Source: Prochlorococcus sp. AG-402-K16
Lineage (GTDB): Bacteria > Cyanobacteriota > Cyanobacteriia > PCC-6307 > Cyanobiaceae
Assembly (NCBI GenBank): GCA_003216795.1
Contig: QCIH01000005.1
Coordinates: 33,856-97,855 of the forward strand
DNA length: 64,000 nucleotides
Direction of reading: 5' to 3'
In this document: piece by piece, positions 48,310 to 59,661 of the stretch
Position numbering within the stretch: position 1 is the first letter of the stretch
Layout: each line of letters opens with the position of its first letter
Made by a program: the position numbers and the translations under genes
Notes under the pieces: model-generated
Databases searched by the model: none
What the model was told of the DNA's origin: nothing
The model's input: only the letters and a program-made list of their open reading frames with translations

Positions 48310-48786
48310 TTAATTTTCAAATTCATCTAAAATATAATTACTTAACGGTTTCCATTCAAGTTTTCTCGAACCCCCCATTTCAACAACTATCTTTAGTTTA
48401 TTATCGTTAGTGCAAATCTCTATTAAGCTCTCCAATTCAGATTGAGATAGCACTTGACCTTCTAATAACCAAAGTAATTTATTTTTGTCATTTTCATTAA
48501 ATAACTCAGAAGCTTGTGGGATAACTTGTTGAACTTCCCCAAGTGCTCCATTTCTTCCTACGCTTTGATGACCAAGGTGAGGTGGTCTAACACCATGCAA
48601 TTTGAGCAAGAAGACTTCAGGATCTCCAAGACCTCTTGCCGAGGTTATAAAAGTTTTAAAGCCCTTGGCCCTCATTCTCCTCAAAAGACGAGTTTCATAA
48701 CCACCTTCAAGAGGAGCAAAGATTGCAAGACATTTGTTAGTTTTTAAATCGTTATGAAACTTTTTCCCTGTGAGAAGTATTGGCAT
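48310..48786 (-). CDS. ndhN: NAD(P)H-quinone oxidoreductase subunit N
   Basis: NdhN is a peripheral subunit of the cyanobacterial/chloroplast NDH-1 complex that drives cyclic electron flow and respiration. The 158-residue protein has the family features [40 protein letters not shown] and [13 protein letters not shown]. No membrane helix, as expected for a stroma-side subunit. It is the first gene of an ndhN-ldpA pair and diverges from the ribosomal operon. Confidence 0.95.
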   Translation of the reverse strand: MPILLTGKKFHNDLKTNKCLAIFAPLEGGYETRLLRRMRAKGFKTFITSARGLGDPEVFLLKLHGVRPPHLGHQSVGRNGALGEVQQVIPQASELFNENDKNKLLWLLEGQVLSQSELESLIEICTNDNKLKIVVEMGGSRKLEWKPLSNYILDEFEN

Positions 48787-49067
48787 AAAAATTTCCTTTA
48801 TTTCTATTTTATTTCATTTTATGGTACTTGATGATGTACAATTGTAACTCAGTGAATTTTTAAGCTCGCAAGCTAGCCGAGCCTCTGTAAAACTTCACAT
48901 TTTTTAGCGTTTCGTTAAAAAACATAGGTGGGTTTATCCCCGGGAGAAACTATCTATTTTTCAGATAAGTCTCAACCTTAATTAATTGTTTTTTTATTAA
49001 CTTCACCTTGATAACTGACAGGTCTAGATAATTTAAAAATCATTACGAGCTAGCCTAATTTAGTCTT
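48787..49067. promoter_or_regulatory. Structured leader/promoter region of the rplC ribosomal operon
   Basis: The 281 bases between ndhN and rplC contain no open frame but several structured elements: an inverted repeat GCTCG...CGAGC (48864-48882), GGGTTTATCCC near 48930, and an ATCT...AGAT hairpin near 48953-48967. TTGATA at 49009-49014 followed by TAGATAAT is a possible promoter. Such a leader could serve feedback control of the ribosomal operon. This is inference; no known ribosomal-leader motif was recognised. Confidence 0.4.
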
Positions 49068-49721
49068 ATGTCTATAGGAATTTTAGGAAAGAAATTGGGC
49101 ATGTCCCAACTTTTCGACGATAAAGGTAATTCGGTGCCAGTTACTCTTATTGAGGCTGGTCCTTGCCGTATCACTCAATTGAAAACAACCGCTTTGGATG
49201 GTTATACTGCCGTTCAAATAGGTTATGGCTTGTCCAAAGATAAGCATATAAGTAAGCCTGAAAAGGGACATTTATTGAAATCAGGTGCAGAACTTTTAAA
49301 GCATTTGAAAGAATATAGGGTTGAAGAAACTTCATCTTATGAAATCGGAAATCAAATAACTGTAAAAAATTTTGAGGTTGGTCAAAAAGTTGATATCAGC
49401 GGCAAATCTATGGGTAGAGGTTTTGCTGGCTATCAGAAAAGACATGGTTTTAGCAGAGGCCCTATGAGTCATGGTTCAAAAAATCATAGAGCACCGGGAT
49501 CTACAGGTGCAGGAACAACTCCGGGCAGAATTTATCCTGGAAAAAGAATGGCAGGAAGATATGGAGGCAAACAGATTACTACTAAAGGTTTGTTAGTTCT
49601 AAAAATCGATGATCAGAAAAATTTGCTTGTAGTAAAGGGTTCTGTCCCAGGTAAGCCTGGCGCAATTGTAAATATTAAACCAAACAATTTTGTAGGCAAA
49701 AAAGGAGGTGAAAAATCATGA
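49068..49721 (+). CDS. rplC: Ribosomal protein L3
   Basis: Large-subunit protein that helps form the peptidyl-transferase region. Starts [20 protein letters not shown] and contains the loop [22 protein letters not shown], followed by [18 protein letters not shown]. Length 217 is normal. It opens the operon here; rpsJ and tuf are not in front of it, which is the cyanobacterial arrangement. It overlaps rplD by 4 bases, with a strong ribosome site AAGGAGGTG (49702-49710) inside its end. Confidence 0.98.
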   Translation: MSIGILGKKLGMSQLFDDKGNSVPVTLIEAGPCRITQLKTTALDGYTAVQIGYGLSKDKHISKPEKGHLLKSGAELLKHLKEYRVEETSSYEIGNQITVKNFEVGQKVDISGKSMGRGFAGYQKRHGFSRGPMSHGSKNHRAPGSTGAGTTPGRIYPGKRMAGRYGGKQITTKGLLVLKIDDQKNLLVVKGSVPGKPGAIVNIKPNNFVGKKGGEKS

Positions 49722-50350
49722 CAACACTTGAAACTCTTAAGTGGGATGGTAAAAAATCCGGCAAAGTTACTCTTGATTTGCCAGTTGCTAAGGAAACTTC
49801 TTCGGCAGACTTAATACATAGAGCAGTCCTTAGGCAGCTAGCAAATAAAAGACAGGGGACAGCATCAACTTTGACAAGATCTGAAGTGCGGGGGGGAGGT
49901 AGAAAGCCATACAAACAGAAAGGTACAGGAAGAGCTCGTCAAGGATCAATAAGGACACCCTTAAGACCTGGTGGGGGAATTATTTTTGGACCGAAGCCGC
50001 GTTCTTACAATCTTGATATGAATCGTAAGGAACGTAGGTTAGCTCTAAGAACAGCACTTATGTCTAGAGTATCTGATATGAAGGCCGTTGAAGATTTTGG
50101 ATCTACTCTAAAGCAGCCTAAAACAAGAGATATCATCAATGGCCTTGCTCGATTAGGTATACAAAAAACTGAAAAAGTTTTGGTTATTCTTGATAGTCCT
50201 TCCGATGTTATAAAAAAATCCATTAATAACATTGAAAAAGTAAAATTAATAGCCGCCGATCAATTAAATGTATTTGATATTCTCAATGCTAATAAATTGG
50301 TCATAGGGCAATCAGCGATAGAAAAAATTCAGGAGGTTTATGCATCATGA
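49718..50350 (+). CDS. rplD: Ribosomal protein L4
   Basis: Primary 23S rRNA binder. The extended tunnel loop is present as [20 protein letters not shown] then [20 protein letters not shown]. Length 210. The ATG at 49718 overlaps the rplC stop (ATGA), and its own end overlaps rplW likewise. The N-terminus ([20 protein letters not shown]) is slightly different from E. coli but normal for cyanobacteria. Confidence 0.98.
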   Translation: MTTLETLKWDGKKSGKVTLDLPVAKETSSADLIHRAVLRQLANKRQGTASTLTRSEVRGGGRKPYKQKGTGRARQGSIRTPLRPGGGIIFGPKPRSYNLDMNRKERRLALRTALMSRVSDMKAVEDFGSTLKQPKTRDIINGLARLGIQKTEKVLVILDSPSDVIKKSINNIEKVKLIAADQLNVFDILNANKLVIGQSAIEKIQEVYAS

Positions 50351-50649
50351 GTAAATTATTCGATTCTCGTTTAGCCGATGTAATAAGAAAGCCAGTTATT
50401 ACTGAGAAAGCTACAAATGCGCTAGATCTTAACCAATATACTTTTGAAGTAGATCATAGAGCGGCAAAACCACAAATAAAGGCAGCTGTTGAAGCCTTGT
50501 TCAGTGTTAAAGTCATAGGAGTTAACACTATGAATCCTCCTAGGAGAACAAGAAGAGTCGGGAAATTTTCTGGTAAACGTTCTCAGGTCAAGAAGGCAAT
50601 TGTACGTCTTGCTGAAGGAGACAAAATCCAACTATTTCCAGAATCTTAA
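50347..50649 (+). CDS. rplW: Ribosomal protein L23
   Basis: L23 sits at the peptide exit tunnel and docks trigger factor and SRP. The protein of 100 residues shows [20 protein letters not shown] and [20 protein letters not shown], then a positively charged [19 protein letters not shown] loop. It overlaps rplD by 4 bases and is followed by rplB after 12 bases containing AAGGAG. Confidence 0.97.
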   Translation: MSKLFDSRLADVIRKPVITEKATNALDLNQYTFEVDHRAAKPQIKAAVEALFSVKVIGVNTMNPPRRTRRVGKFSGKRSQVKKAIVRLAEGDKIQLFPES

Positions 50650-50661
50650 GGAGTTTTAATC

Positions 50662-51525
50662 ATGGCAATCCGTAAATTTAAACCTTATACACCTGGCACT
50701 AGGCAGAGAGTAGTTACTGACTTTAGTGAAATAACAAGTGCAAAACCTGAAAGGTCACTAATAGTTTCAAAGCATAGAGTTAAAGGCAGGAATAATCGTG
50801 GAGTTATCACTTGTCGTCATCGTGGAGGTGGTCACAAAAGGCAATATAGATTAGTTGACTTTAGAAGAGATAAAAGAAATATCAACGCTAAAGTTGCAGC
50901 TATTCACTACGATCCTCATAGAAATGCAAGGCTGGCACTTTTATTCTACGAAGATGGGGAAAAAAGATATATTATCGCTCCAGCTGGAGTAAAAGTTGGA
51001 CAAAATGTCATATCTGGAGACAGTGTTCCAATTGAAGATGGTAATGCAATGCCACTTTCTGTTATGCCATTAGGATCTAGTGTTCATTGTGTTGAGTTAT
51101 ATGCAGGTAAGGGTGCTCAGATGGTTAGATCCGCAGGAGCTAGTGCTCAAGTTATGGCAAAAGAGGGAGATTATGTTGCTTTAAAACTCCCATCTACCGA
51201 AGTAAGACTTGTAAGAAAAGAATGCTACGCGACTCTAGGTGAAGTTGGTAATTCTGAAATAAGAAATACTAGCTTAGGTAAAGCAGGGCGAAGAAGATGG
51301 CTTGGAAGAAGGCCTCAAGTAAGAGGTAGTGTAATGAACCCATGTGATCATCCACATGGAGGAGGAGAGGGAAAAGCACCAATTGGTAGAGCAGGACCGG
51401 TTACTCCATGGGGTAAACCAGCTCTTGGATTAAAGACACGTAAAAAGAACAAACCAAGTAATAAATTAGTTGTTCGAAGACGCCGTCGCATTTCTAAGAG
51501 GAGTAGAGGAGGAAGAGACTCTTGA
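50662..51525 (+). CDS. rplB: Ribosomal protein L2
   Basis: L2 supports subunit joining and peptidyl transfer. The 287-residue sequence shows [20 protein letters not shown] in the first half and the conserved [19 protein letters not shown] near the C-terminus, which contains the functionally important His. The basic tail ends [15 protein letters not shown]. Start at the ATG after AAGGAG (50648-50653). Confidence 0.98.
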
Positions 51526-51562
51526 TTACTTCATTTATTATTTCAATTTCTATTACATAATC

Positions 51563-51841
51563 ATGGGACGTTCACTTAAAAAAGGACCTTTTATAGCAGA
51601 TAGCCTGCTCAAGAAGGTAGAAAAACAAAATACTGATAATGACAAGTCTGTTATCAAAACTTGGTCGAGATCCTCTACGATTTTACCTTTAATGATTGGT
51701 CACACAATTGCCGTACATAATGGCAAGACTCACATTCCAGTGTTTATTACTGAACAAATGATTGGTCATAAACTTGGTGAATTTGCTCCTACACGCACTT
51801 ACCGAGGTCATATTAGAGATAAGAAAGGAGCAAAATCATGA
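51563..51841 (+). CDS. rpsS: Ribosomal protein S19
   Basis: Small-subunit head protein. The correct start is the ATG at 51563 ([16 protein letters not shown]), giving 92 residues. The frame is open further upstream to 51470, but that stretch overlaps rplB and does not match S19. Conserved parts are [32 protein letters not shown] and [12 protein letters not shown], split here for brevity. It overlaps rplV by 4 bases. Confidence 0.97.
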
Positions 51842-52224
51842 CAAAAACACCTGAAACAACAAAAACAGCAATTGCTCATGGGAATTACGTTCGCGGATCA
51901 GCCTCTAAAGTGAGAAGAGTTTTGGATCAGATAAGAGGTAGGTCTTATAGAGATGCATTGATTATGTTGGAATTTATGCCTTACAGATCTACAGACCCCA
52001 TCACTAAAGTTCTAAGATCTGCGGTTGCCAATGCAGAGCATAACCTTGGAATGGATCCATCTACCTTAGTGATTTCCTCTGCATGGGCTAATAGTGGTCC
52101 AGTAATGAAAAGGTATAGGCCCAGAGCTCAAGGTCGAGCTTTTTCAATTAAAAAACAGACTTGCCACATCAGTATTTCTGTTGAATCTGCTCCTATTCAA
52201 ACTAATGCGGAGGTACAAAACTAA
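51838..52224 (+). CDS. rplV: Ribosomal protein L22
   Basis: Lines the exit tunnel near the constriction. The 128 residues include [20 protein letters not shown], then [16 protein letters not shown] and the tunnel hairpin [20 protein letters not shown]. It shares bases with the rpsS stop, and its own stop touches the rpsC start. The internal GGAGGT at 52208-52213 is the ribosome site of rpsC. Confidence 0.97.
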
Positions 52225-52955
52225 TGGGACATAAAATACATCCTTCTGGATTAAGATTAGGAATTACACAAGAGCATCGCTCTAAGTGGTTTGCTACTTC
52301 TAAAACATACCCAATTCTTCTCCAAGAAGATTTTAAAATTCGTACCTTCATACAAAAAAAATATGGAGCAGCAGGTATTAGCGATGTTTTAATAGCTAGA
52401 AAAGCTGACCAACTGGAACTTGAATTAAAAACAGCAAGACCAGGAGTTATAGTTGGAAGACAAGGAAGTGGGATTGAAGAATTAAGATCTGGCATTCAAA
52501 AAACTATAGGGGATAGAACAAGGCAAGTTAGAATAAACGTTGTAGAAGTTGAACGCGTAGATGCTGATGCTTTTTTACTAGCTGAATATATTGCGCAACA
52601 ACTTGAAAAAAGAGTCGCCTTTAGAAGAACTATAAGGATGGCCTTACAAAGGGCTCAAAGGGCTGGAGTCTTAGGTCTTAAAATTCAAGTAGGGGGAAGG
52701 TTGAATGGTGCTGAAATAGCTAGAACTGAATGGACTAGAGAAGGTAGAGTTCCATTACATACATTGAGAGCTGAAATTGACTATGCAACACGTGAAGCTA
52801 ATACAACTTACGGTGTTCTAGGCATTAAAGTTTGGGTTTTCAAAGGTGAAGTTCTCCCTAAAGAAGAACAAACTATCCCTGTGGGTTCGAGCCCTAAGAG
52901 GAAAGCTAGTAGAAGACCTCAGCAATTTGAGGATCGTTCAAATGAGAATTCATAG
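52224..52955 (+). CDS. rpsC: Ribosomal protein S3
   Basis: Head protein at the mRNA entry channel. N-terminal [20 protein letters not shown], a KH domain ([20 protein letters not shown]) and the C-terminal domain with [21 protein letters not shown] sequence ([18 protein letters not shown]). Length 243, with a polar tail. The ATG overlaps the last base of the rplV stop. Confidence 0.98.
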   Translation: MGHKIHPSGLRLGITQEHRSKWFATSKTYPILLQEDFKIRTFIQKKYGAAGISDVLIARKADQLELELKTARPGVIVGRQGSGIEELRSGIQKTIGDRTRQVRINVVEVERVDADAFLLAEYIAQQLEKRVAFRRTIRMALQRAQRAGVLGLKIQVGGRLNGAEIARTEWTREGRVPLHTLRAEIDYATREANTTYGVLGIKVWVFKGEVLPKEEQTIPVGSSPKRKASRRPQQFEDRSNENS

Positions 52956-52966
52956 GAGGTATAAAA

Positions 52967-53449
52967 ATGCTTAGTCCAAAACGAACTAAATTCCGCAAAC
53001 AACATAGAGGCAGAATGAGGGGTGTAGCCTCAAAAGGTAATACTATTGCATTCGGTCAATTTGCACTCCAAGCTCAAGACTGTGGCTGGGTAACTGCACG
53101 TCAGATTGAAGCAAGCAGAAGAGCTATGACCAGATATATCAAACGTGGTGGTCAAATCTGGATAAGAATATTTCCTGATAAACCTGTAACTATGAGACCT
53201 GCCGAAACCAGAATGGGTTCTGGTAAAGGTAATCCAGAGTTTTGGGTCGCAGTTGTAAAACCTGGAAGAATACTTTTTGAAATGGGTGGTGAGGATATCA
53301 CTGAGGAAACTGCAAAGGAAGCTATGCGTCTAGCTCAATACAAACTTCCTGTAAAAACTAAATTTATCTCCATTGATAAAAATCTAGAAAATTCCTCCCA
53401 AGAAAATACAAAAAATAGTAAAAAATCTCAAGAGGAGGTTAAACAATGA
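52967..53449 (+). CDS. rplP: Ribosomal protein L16
   Basis: L16 organises the A-site region of the large subunit. [19 protein letters not shown] at the start, then [20 protein letters not shown] and [20 protein letters not shown]. The length of 160 is about 20 longer than in E. coli, the extra being a Lys/Ser/Glu-rich tail. GGAGGT precedes the start, and the 3' end carries the GGAGG ribosome site of rpmC, which overlaps it by 4 bases. Confidence 0.98.
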   Translation: MLSPKRTKFRKQHRGRMRGVASKGNTIAFGQFALQAQDCGWVTARQIEASRRAMTRYIKRGGQIWIRIFPDKPVTMRPAETRMGSGKGNPEFWVAVVKPGRILFEMGGEDITEETAKEAMRLAQYKLPVKTKFISIDKNLENSSQENTKNSKKSQEEVKQ

Positions 53450-53664
53450 AAAACTCAGAGTCACTAAAGGAATTTAAAAAATTAAATTCTGAACAAATTA
53501 CTGAAAAGATTGACCAATTACGAAAAGATCTTTTTGATTTGAGATTCAAGCAAGCTACAAGACAGCTAAATGAAACTCATAAATTTAAAATTATCAAGAA
53601 ACAAGTTGCGCAATTACTCACTCTCAGTAAGAGTCAATCTGCTTCTAAAACAACTTCTGATTAA
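53446..53664 (+). CDS. rpmC: Ribosomal protein L29
   Basis: A small helical protein at the tunnel exit, next to L23. The diagnostic segment is [20 protein letters not shown], within 72 residues, and it ends in a serine/lysine-rich tail. Overlaps the rplP stop by 4 bases, while rpsQ begins 9 bases after it. Confidence 0.95.
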   Translation: MKNSESLKEFKKLNSEQITEKIDQLRKDLFDLRFKQATRQLNETHKFKIIKKQVAQLLTLSKSQSASKTTSD

Positions 53665-53673
53665 TTATTAGTT

Positions 53674-53940
53674 ATGGCACTTAAAGAAAGAATTGGTACT
53701 GTTGTCAGCGACAAAATGGATAAAACAGTTGTTGTTGCTGTTATTAACAGATATCCACATCCCACTTATAAAAAAATTGTAAGTAGAACTACACGATATA
53801 AGGCGCATGATCCAGAAAATACATGTGTTTTAGGTGATCGAGTTAAAATTAGAGAAACTAGACCGCTAAGTGCTCATAAAAGATGGGCAATAGAAGAGAT
53901 TCTCAATAAAACAAGTCAGGCTAAGGAGGTTAAAAAATGA
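53674..53940 (+). CDS. rpsQ: Ribosomal protein S17
   Basis: Early-assembly OB-fold protein of the small subunit. It shows [38 protein letters not shown] and [18 protein letters not shown]. The length of 88 is normal. Its end carries AAGGAGGT, the ribosome site of rplN, which it overlaps by 4 bases. Confidence 0.97.
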
Positions 53941-54302
53941 TTCAACAAGAAACTTATTTAACAGTTGCCGATAATAGCGGAGCAAAAAGACTCCAATGTA
54001 TTAGGGTTTTAGGTTCTAATAGAAGGTATGCACATGTCGGGGATGTAATCGTAGCAACTGTAAAAGATGCTCTTCCTAACATGGGAGTTAAGAAATCTGA
54101 AGTTGTTAAAGCTGTTATCGTCAGAACTAAAGCAACATTAAGAAGAAATACTGGTAATTCAATCAGATTTGATGACAATGCGGCAGTATTGATTAATGAA
54201 GATAAGAATCCAAAAGGTACTAGAGTCTTTGGTCCTGTAGCTAGAGAACTGCGGGATAAAAATTATACAAAGATTGTTTCTCTTGCTCCGGAGGTGATTT
54301 AA
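53937..54302 (+). CDS. rplN: Ribosomal protein L14
   Basis: Forms part of the inter-subunit surface and binds L19. Sequence is [20 protein letters not shown] at the start, [19 protein letters not shown] in the middle and [16 protein letters not shown] near the end. The length of 121 is standard. The rplX start follows its stop with no gap. Confidence 0.98.
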
Positions 54303-54659
54303 ATGTTGGATTCATTAAAGCAAAAGAAAAATTTCCAGAGAATAAAAATGAGAATCAAAACTGGAGATTTGGTAAAAGTAATTAATGGCAAGGACAAAGG
54401 GAAAACTGGTGAAGTTTTAAAAACTATCCCTCTTGAAAATAGAGTAGTTGTAAAGGGAATTAACCTTAGGACCAAACATGTAAAACCAACTCAGGAAGGG
54501 GAAACTGGAAGAATTCTTACAGAAGAAGCATCTTTACATGCATCAAATGTAATGTTTTTTTCAAAGGATAAAAATCTTACAAGTAAGATTGAATACTTTA
54601 TTGATAAAGAGGGGGTTAAGAAAAGAAGATTGAAGAAAACTGGTGAAGTAATTGATTAA
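54303..54659 (+). CDS. rplX: Ribosomal protein L24
   Basis: Assembly initiator of the large subunit, with a KOW motif: [20 protein letters not shown], then [21 protein letters not shown] keep the ATG at 54303 (118 residues) because GGAGGTGATTTAA precedes it. An internal ATG at 54348 would give a shorter product without that ribosome site. The first 15 residues ([14 protein letters not shown]) are an extension compared with E. coli. The 74 bases to rplE are the largest gap in this part of the operon. Confidence 0.95.
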   Translation: MLDSLKQKKNFQRIKMRIKTGDLVKVINGKDKGKTGEVLKTIPLENRVVVKGINLRTKHVKPTQEGETGRILTEEASLHASNVMFFSKDKNLTSKIEYFIDKEGVKKRRLKKTGEVID

Positions 54660-54733
54660 TTTTTCATCAGAAACCAGATTTCAACTTTTTCTAATTTATC
54701 AATTCTGACAAAGACCAGAATTAACAAAAAATT

Positions 54734-55273
54734 ATGACTCTAAAAAATCGCTACAAAGAATCAATAAGACCAAAACTTTTAAAGGACCTTGGTCTTAAAA
54801 ATATTCATCAAGTACCTAAAGTTGTCAAAGTCAACGTTAACAGAGGTCTTGGTGAAGCAGCTTCGAATTCGAAAGCTCTTGAAGCCTCTTTAAATGAAAT
54901 GGCAACAATTACAGGACAAAAGGCTTTAGTAACTAGGGCCAAAAAAGCTATCGCGGGTTTTAAAATTCGTGAAGGTATGGCAATTGGTTGTACTGTAACT
55001 TTGAGAGGAGACAGGATGTATTCTTTTTTGGAGAGATTTATAAATCTAGCTTTACCAAGAATAAGAGACTTTAGAGGAGTTAATCCAAAAAGTTTTGATG
55101 GGAGAGGTAATTACACCGTTGGAGTGAAAGAGCAATTGATTTTTCCTGAAATCTCTTTTGATAAAATAGATTCAATAAGAGGTATGGATATAACTATTGT
55201 CACTAGTGCAAAATCAGATCAAGAAGGTAAAGCTCTTTTGCAGGAGTTAGGAATGCCTTTTAGTAAGAATTAA
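54734..55273 (+). CDS. rplE: Ribosomal protein L5
   Basis: Binds 5S rRNA and contacts the P-site tRNA. The 179 residues include [40 protein letters not shown] and [20 protein letters not shown], closing with [20 protein letters not shown]. It starts after a 74-base AT-rich gap and precedes rpsH by 9 bases. Confidence 0.98.
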   Translation: MTLKNRYKESIRPKLLKDLGLKNIHQVPKVVKVNVNRGLGEAASNSKALEASLNEMATITGQKALVTRAKKAIAGFKIREGMAIGCTVTLRGDRMYSFLERFINLALPRIRDFRGVNPKSFDGRGNYTVGVKEQLIFPEISFDKIDSIRGMDITIVTSAKSDQEGKALLQELGMPFSKN

Positions 55274-55282
55274 ATTAAAACT

Positions 55283-55684
55283 ATGTCAAATCACGATCCT
55301 ATTTCCGATATGCTTACTCGAATTAGAAATGCGAGTCAAAAAAAGCATACAACCACAACAATCCCAGGTTCAAAAATGTCCTTAAGTATCGCCAAAGTAC
55401 TTCAAAAAGAGGGGTTCATTTCTGATATTAATGAGGAAGGTGAAGGTTATAAATCACAAATAATACTCGGCCTCAAATATAGTGGAAAAAACAAATTTCC
55501 TACTATTCGATCTATGCAAAGAGTTAGTAAACCTGGTTTGAGAATATATAAAAATACTAGAGGTTTACCAAAAGTTCTTGGAGGTCTTGGAGTTGCCATA
55601 ATATCAACCTCTAAAGGCGTTATGAGTGATCGCGATGCTAGAAAGCAAGGCATTGGCGGCGAAGTCCTCTGCTATGTTTATTAA
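55283..55684 (+). CDS. rpsH: Ribosomal protein S8
   Basis: Primary 16S rRNA binder in the central domain. It shows [20 protein letters not shown] at the N-terminus and the classic [20 protein letters not shown] at the C-terminus. Length 133 is normal. In E. coli S8 represses this operon; no such site was identified here. Confidence 0.98.
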   Translation: MSNHDPISDMLTRIRNASQKKHTTTTIPGSKMSLSIAKVLQKEGFISDINEEGEGYKSQIILGLKYSGKNKFPTIRSMQRVSKPGLRIYKNTRGLPKVLGGLGVAIISTSKGVMSDRDARKQGIGGEVLCYVY

Positions 55685-55696
55685 GGAGAATTAATC

Positions 55697-56236
55697 ATGT
55701 CAAGAATCGGAAAAACACCAGTACTTATTCCAGAGAAAGTTACAGTTGATTTTGATGGATTAACAGTTACAGTTAAGGGCCCAAAGGGTGAGTTAAAACG
55801 TCTCATGCCTGAGGGAGTTAGTTTTGATAAGAAAGAAAATACTGTTGTCGTAAGTCCTACCACAACCAAAATACATTCAAGGCAGAGACATGGTTTATGT
55901 AGAGCTTTAATTGCAAATATGGTTGAAGGGGTTACTCAAGGTTTTTCAAAGAAACTAGAAATTGTAGGCGTTGGATCAAGAGCACAAGTAAAAGGTAAAA
56001 ATCTAGTTGTAAGTGCAGGATATAGTCATCCTGTAGAAATGATCCCCCCTGATGGTATAACATACAAAGTTGAGAGTAATACAAACGTTACCGTATCTGG
56101 AATTGATAAGGAAGTTGTTGGCAATGAAGCAGCAAAAATCAGATCAATTAGACCTCCAGAGCCATATAAAGGTAAAGGAATTAAATATCATGATGAGAGA
56201 ATTCTCAGAAAAGCTGGTAAATCTGGCAAAAAATAA
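55697..56236 (+). CDS. rplF: Ribosomal protein L6
   Basis: Sits near the factor-binding site. It has two related halves: [20 protein letters not shown] with KGPKGEL, and the C-terminal [20 protein letters not shown] segment. Length 179. The ATG is preceded by AAGGAG (55683-55688). Confidence 0.98.
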   Translation: MSRIGKTPVLIPEKVTVDFDGLTVTVKGPKGELKRLMPEGVSFDKKENTVVVSPTTTKIHSRQRHGLCRALIANMVEGVTQGFSKKLEIVGVGSRAQVKGKNLVVSAGYSHPVEMIPPDGITYKVESNTNVTVSGIDKEVVGNEAAKIRSIRPPEPYKGKGIKYHDERILRKAGKSGKK

Positions 56237-56250
56237 TTCCAATTAAAAAA

Positions 56251-56619
56251 ATGACCAAACTTTCCAGGAAACTACAAACCCAAAAAAGACATAGAAGATT
56301 AAGGAGATTCTTAATTGGAGATGCAACTCGTCCAAGATTGTCTGTTTTTCGCTCTAATAATCATATTTATGCTCAGGTTATAGATGATAGCGCTCAAACA
56401 ACTATTTGCTCAGCTTCAACTGTTGATAAAGAACTAAGAGAAAAATCTGAGAAATTACCCTCTGATTGTAATTCCTCTTCTATTGTTGGAAAATTATTAG
56501 CAAAGAGAGCGATAAAACAAGGTATTAAGCAAGTAATTTTTGACCGTGGAGGTAATTTATATCACGGTAGAGTAAAGGCACTTGCAGATGCTGCTCGAGA
56601 AGCCGGCCTAGAATTCTAA
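56251..56619 (+). CDS. rplR: Ribosomal protein L18
   Basis: Binds 5S rRNA with L5. Basic N-terminus ([20 protein letters not shown]), then [15 protein letters not shown] and a closing [20 protein letters not shown]. Length 122. rpsE starts 16 bases downstream. Confidence 0.97.
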   Translation: MTKLSRKLQTQKRHRRLRRFLIGDATRPRLSVFRSNNHIYAQVIDDSAQTTICSASTVDKELREKSEKLPSDCNSSSIVGKLLAKRAIKQGIKQVIFDRGGNLYHGRVKALADAAREAGLEF

Positions 56620-56635
56620 CTTTCAATTTTTTACT

Positions 56636-57256
56636 ATGACTGACACTCCAACAAAACAAGAAATTCAATCCAAGAACGATAATGTTCCTGCAGCTACGCC
56701 CGTAGAACAAAAAAAGAATAATCGTAATGATCGAAAAAGAAATAGAAGAGGTGATTCAAAAAATCTAGAGAGAGATTCTGATTGGCAAGAAAGAGTTGTT
56801 CAAATTCGACGCGTTTCTAAGACTGTTAAGGGTGGGAAAAAAATGAGTTTTAGAGCAATTGTTGTAGTAGGTAACGAAAAAGGTCAAGTTGGAGTTGGAG
56901 TTGGTAAAGCAGGGGATGTCATTGGTGCGGTGAGAAAGGGAGTTTCAGATGGTAAAAAGAATCTTGTAAGGGTTCCCTTAACCCCAAACAATTCAATACC
57001 GACTTTATCTTTAGGTCGAGATGGTGCGGCTAATGTTCTAATTAGACCAGCTGCCCCAGGTACAGGAGTAATTGCTGGTGGTTCAATAAGAACAGTTTTA
57101 GAATTAGCCGGCATAAAAAATGTTTTAGCAAAAAGATTGGGTAGTAAAACACCTTTGAATAACGCTAGGGCTGCTATGGTAGCTCTTTCTCAATTAAGAA
57201 CACACAAATCTGCCTCTAGGGAGAGAGGCATCTCACTTGAACAGCTCTATTCTTAA
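56636..57256 (+). CDS. rpsE: Ribosomal protein S5
   Basis: Affects decoding accuracy. The S5 core begins at about residue 47 ([20 protein letters not shown]), with GKGKAGDV-like [20 protein letters not shown] and [20 protein letters not shown]. The first 46 residues are a highly charged extension ([18 protein letters not shown]) that lengthens the protein to 206; such extensions are usual in cyanobacteria. rplO starts 4 bases after its stop. Confidence 0.97.
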   Translation: MTDTPTKQEIQSKNDNVPAATPVEQKKNNRNDRKRNRRGDSKNLERDSDWQERVVQIRRVSKTVKGGKKMSFRAIVVVGNEKGQVGVGVGKAGDVIGAVRKGVSDGKKNLVRVPLTPNNSIPTLSLGRDGAANVLIRPAAPGTGVIAGGSIRTVLELAGIKNVLAKRLGSKTPLNNARAAMVALSQLRTHKSASRERGISLEQLYS

Positions 57257-57260
57257 AATT

Positions 57261-57719
57261 ATGACTTCAACATTAAATTCACTTAAATCAAACTCTGGCT
57301 CGAGAAAGAAAAAACTAAGAAAGGGTAGAGGAATTGCAGCCGGTCAGGGTGCATCATGTGGTTTTGGAATGAGAGGACAAAAGTCACGTTCTGGAAGACC
57401 TACACGTCCAGGTTTTGAGGGTGGCCAAATGCCCTTATATAGAAGAGTTCCAAAATTAAAGCACTTTGAAATAATTAATCAAAAGAACTTTTCCATAATA
57501 AATTTAGAAAAATTAAATGATTTCAAAGATAACGATACAGTTAACCTTGACTCACTAGTTAAGAAAGGATTGATCTTCAAACCCAAATTTCCTTTAAAAA
57601 TCCTTGGTAATGGAAAAATTAATGTAAAGCTAAAAGTCCAAGCTCATGCATTTACAAAAGTTGCAAAACAAAAAATTGAGGACGCAGGTGGATCCTGCGA
57701 GCTTATAAATAATAAATAA
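57261..57719 (+). CDS. rplO: Ribosomal protein L15
   Basis: Large-subunit protein with a glycine- and arginine-rich N-terminus ([20 protein letters not shown], then [20 protein letters not shown]). I use the ATG at 57261 (152 residues) rather than an in-frame TTG at 57237, which lies inside rpsE. secY follows after 29 bases. Confidence 0.96.
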   Translation: MTSTLNSLKSNSGSRKKKLRKGRGIAAGQGASCGFGMRGQKSRSGRPTRPGFEGGQMPLYRRVPKLKHFEIINQKNFSIINLEKLNDFKDNDTVNLDSLVKKGLIFKPKFPLKILGNGKINVKLKVQAHAFTKVAKQKIEDAGGSCELINNK

Positions 57720-57748
57720 ATTTACTAAAAATTTAGGAAAACCTTAAA

Positions 57749-59068
57749 ATGTTTGTCAACAAAAGTAGAAATCCTAGCGCTACTGAAATACTTTCCCAAT
57801 TATTTTTAAATAAAGAGTTAAGGAGTAGAGTTTTAACTACTTTAGGTCTGCTCCTTTTAGTAAGACTTGGTATATATATCCCTATGCCTGGTATTGATAG
57901 GGTCGCTTTTAAAAGTTTTATAGATCAAGGGGGGCAATTAATAGGTTTTTTAGATATTTTTACTGGAGGAGGAATTTCAACCTTAGGAATATTCGCATTA
58001 GGCATACTTCCCTTTATTAACGCATCAATTATTATTCAGCTTCTCACAGCTTCATTGCCTGTGCTTGAAGATTTACAAAAGAATGAAGGAGAAGCGGGGA
58101 GAAGAAAAATTGCTCAAATAACTAGATATGTTTCATTAGGATGGGGTTTTTTGCAAAGTATAATTTTTTCCTTAATTCTCAGACAATATGCTATTGAGGG
58201 GATAAGTGAAACTACATTTGTCTTGCAAACCTCCATTGCCTTGGTTACTGGCTCAATGTTAGTAATGTGGTTTAGTGAAATTATTACGGAAAAAGGGATA
58301 GGTCAAGGTGCTTCACTAGTAATTTTTTTGAATATTGTTTCGACTTTACCTAAGGCTCTAAGTTCAACCATTGAAAAAGCTCAAACCGGCGATAGAGGAG
58401 ATGTTTTAGGTATAGCAGTTTTACTTGGAGTATTTTTACTGACAATTGTTGGGATCATTTTTGTCCAAGAGGGAGCAAGACGCATTCCTATTGTTAGTGC
58501 AAAAAGGCAGATAGGAAGTTCAACACTACTCCCTACAAGGCAAAGTTATTTACCTTTGAAATTAAATGCAGGAGGAGTCATGCCTATAATATTCGCATCT
58601 GCTTTAATCTTTTTACCTATAACTATTGCAAATGTTACGGGTAATCCAGTCTTAATAAAGTTAGCCAGTAGTTTAAATCCCGGATCTTCTAATCCATGGC
58701 CATATGCTCTTACATTCTTCTCCTTGATTTTGGGGTTCTCCTATTTTTATGCATCTCTTACTATCAATCCAGTTGATGTAGCTTCAAATTTAAAGAAAGG
58801 AGGAGTAGCGATTCCAGGAGTTAGACCAGGAACAAATACAGCCAACTACCTATCAGGTATACAAAATAGGTTGACTTTATTGGGAGGATTATTTCTGGGT
58901 TCAGTAGCTATAATTCCAGCTGCAGTAGAAAGAGCTACTAATGTTCAGACCTTTCAAGGCTTAGGAGCAACTTCATTGCTTATTCTTGTGGGTGTTGCTA
59001 TTGATACTGCTAAGCAAATTCAAACTTATGTTATTTCACAAAGGTATGAGGGACTAATTAACAATTAA
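57749..59068 (+). CDS. secY: Preprotein translocase subunit SecY
   Basis: Channel subunit of the Sec translocase in the plasma and thylakoid membranes. Ten membrane helices fit the 439 residues. Signatures: [41 protein letters not shown], and [19 protein letters not shown]. The plug/loop region [20 protein letters not shown] is also clear. Its stop overlaps the adk start by one base (TAATG). Confidence 0.98.
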   Translation: MFVNKSRNPSATEILSQLFLNKELRSRVLTTLGLLLLVRLGIYIPMPGIDRVAFKSFIDQGGQLIGFLDIFTGGGISTLGIFALGILPFINASIIIQLLTASLPVLEDLQKNEGEAGRRKIAQITRYVSLGWGFLQSIIFSLILRQYAIEGISETTFVLQTSIALVTGSMLVMWFSEIITEKGIGQGASLVIFLNIVSTLPKALSSTIEKAQTGDRGDVLGIAVLLGVFLLTIVGIIFVQEGARRIPIVSAKRQIGSSTLLPTRQSYLPLKLNAGGVMPIIFASALIFLPITIANVTGNPVLIKLASSLNPGSSNPWPYALTFFSLILGFSYFYASLTINPVDVASNLKKGGVAIPGVRPGTNTANYLSGIQNRLTLLGGLFLGSVAIIPAAVERATNVQTFQGLGATSLLILVGVAIDTAKQIQTYVISQRYEGLINN

Positions 59069-59616
59069 TGAAGAAACATATACTATTTTTAGGAGCTCCT
59101 GGAGCAGGGAAAGGGACTCAAGCGGAATTGCTTAGTCAAAGTAATTCTTATTTACACCTTTCTACTGGTGAATTATTAAGAAAAGAAATCGAAATGAATA
59201 CTGCCCTTGGTATTCGGGTAAAGGATATTATGAATCGAGGGGAACTTGTTAGTGATGAACTCGTATTAAAGATAGTAAGACAAAATTTAGTCAAGGATAA
59301 CAAAGGTTGGATTCTAGATGGTTACCCAAGAAATTTATCTCAAGCAAATTCATTGAATAAAGTCTTAAATGAAATAAATCAACCTTTGGAATTAGTTTTT
59401 TATTTAGATATCCCGGAAGAAGTACTAATTAAGCGTTTGCTTTTGAGAGGTAGAAAAGATGATACGGAAGAGACAATTAAAACAAGAGTTGACATTTATA
59501 AAAAAACTACAGAACCATTGATTCGATATTTTAAAGATCTCTCATTGTTAGAATATATTGATGCTGATAGAGATTTAAAAACCATTTCCTCTGATATCAA
59601 ACAAAAAATGGCTTGA
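59068..59616 (+). CDS. adk: Adenylate kinase
   Basis: Balances ATP, ADP and AMP. P-loop [10 protein letters not shown] (8-17), [30 protein letters not shown] and the short-lid segment [17 protein letters not shown]. It lacks the zinc-finger lid, so it is the short form of 182 residues. Located between secY and rpmJ as in most bacteria. Confidence 0.97.
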   Translation: MKKHILFLGAPGAGKGTQAELLSQSNSYLHLSTGELLRKEIEMNTALGIRVKDIMNRGELVSDELVLKIVRQNLVKDNKGWILDGYPRNLSQANSLNKVLNEINQPLELVFYLDIPEEVLIKRLLLRGRKDDTEETIKTRVDIYKKTTEPLIRYFKDLSLLEYIDADRDLKTISSDIKQKMA

Positions 59617-59661
59617 TGATGATGTAGAATATAGTATTAACGTTTTATTTGTTAAACCCCT

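Noticed and set aside
48822..48837. GTAC-N8-GTAC as a second LexA box before the ribosomal operon
   Set aside because: Spacing is eight bases rather than the four required by the cyanobacterial LexA consensus.
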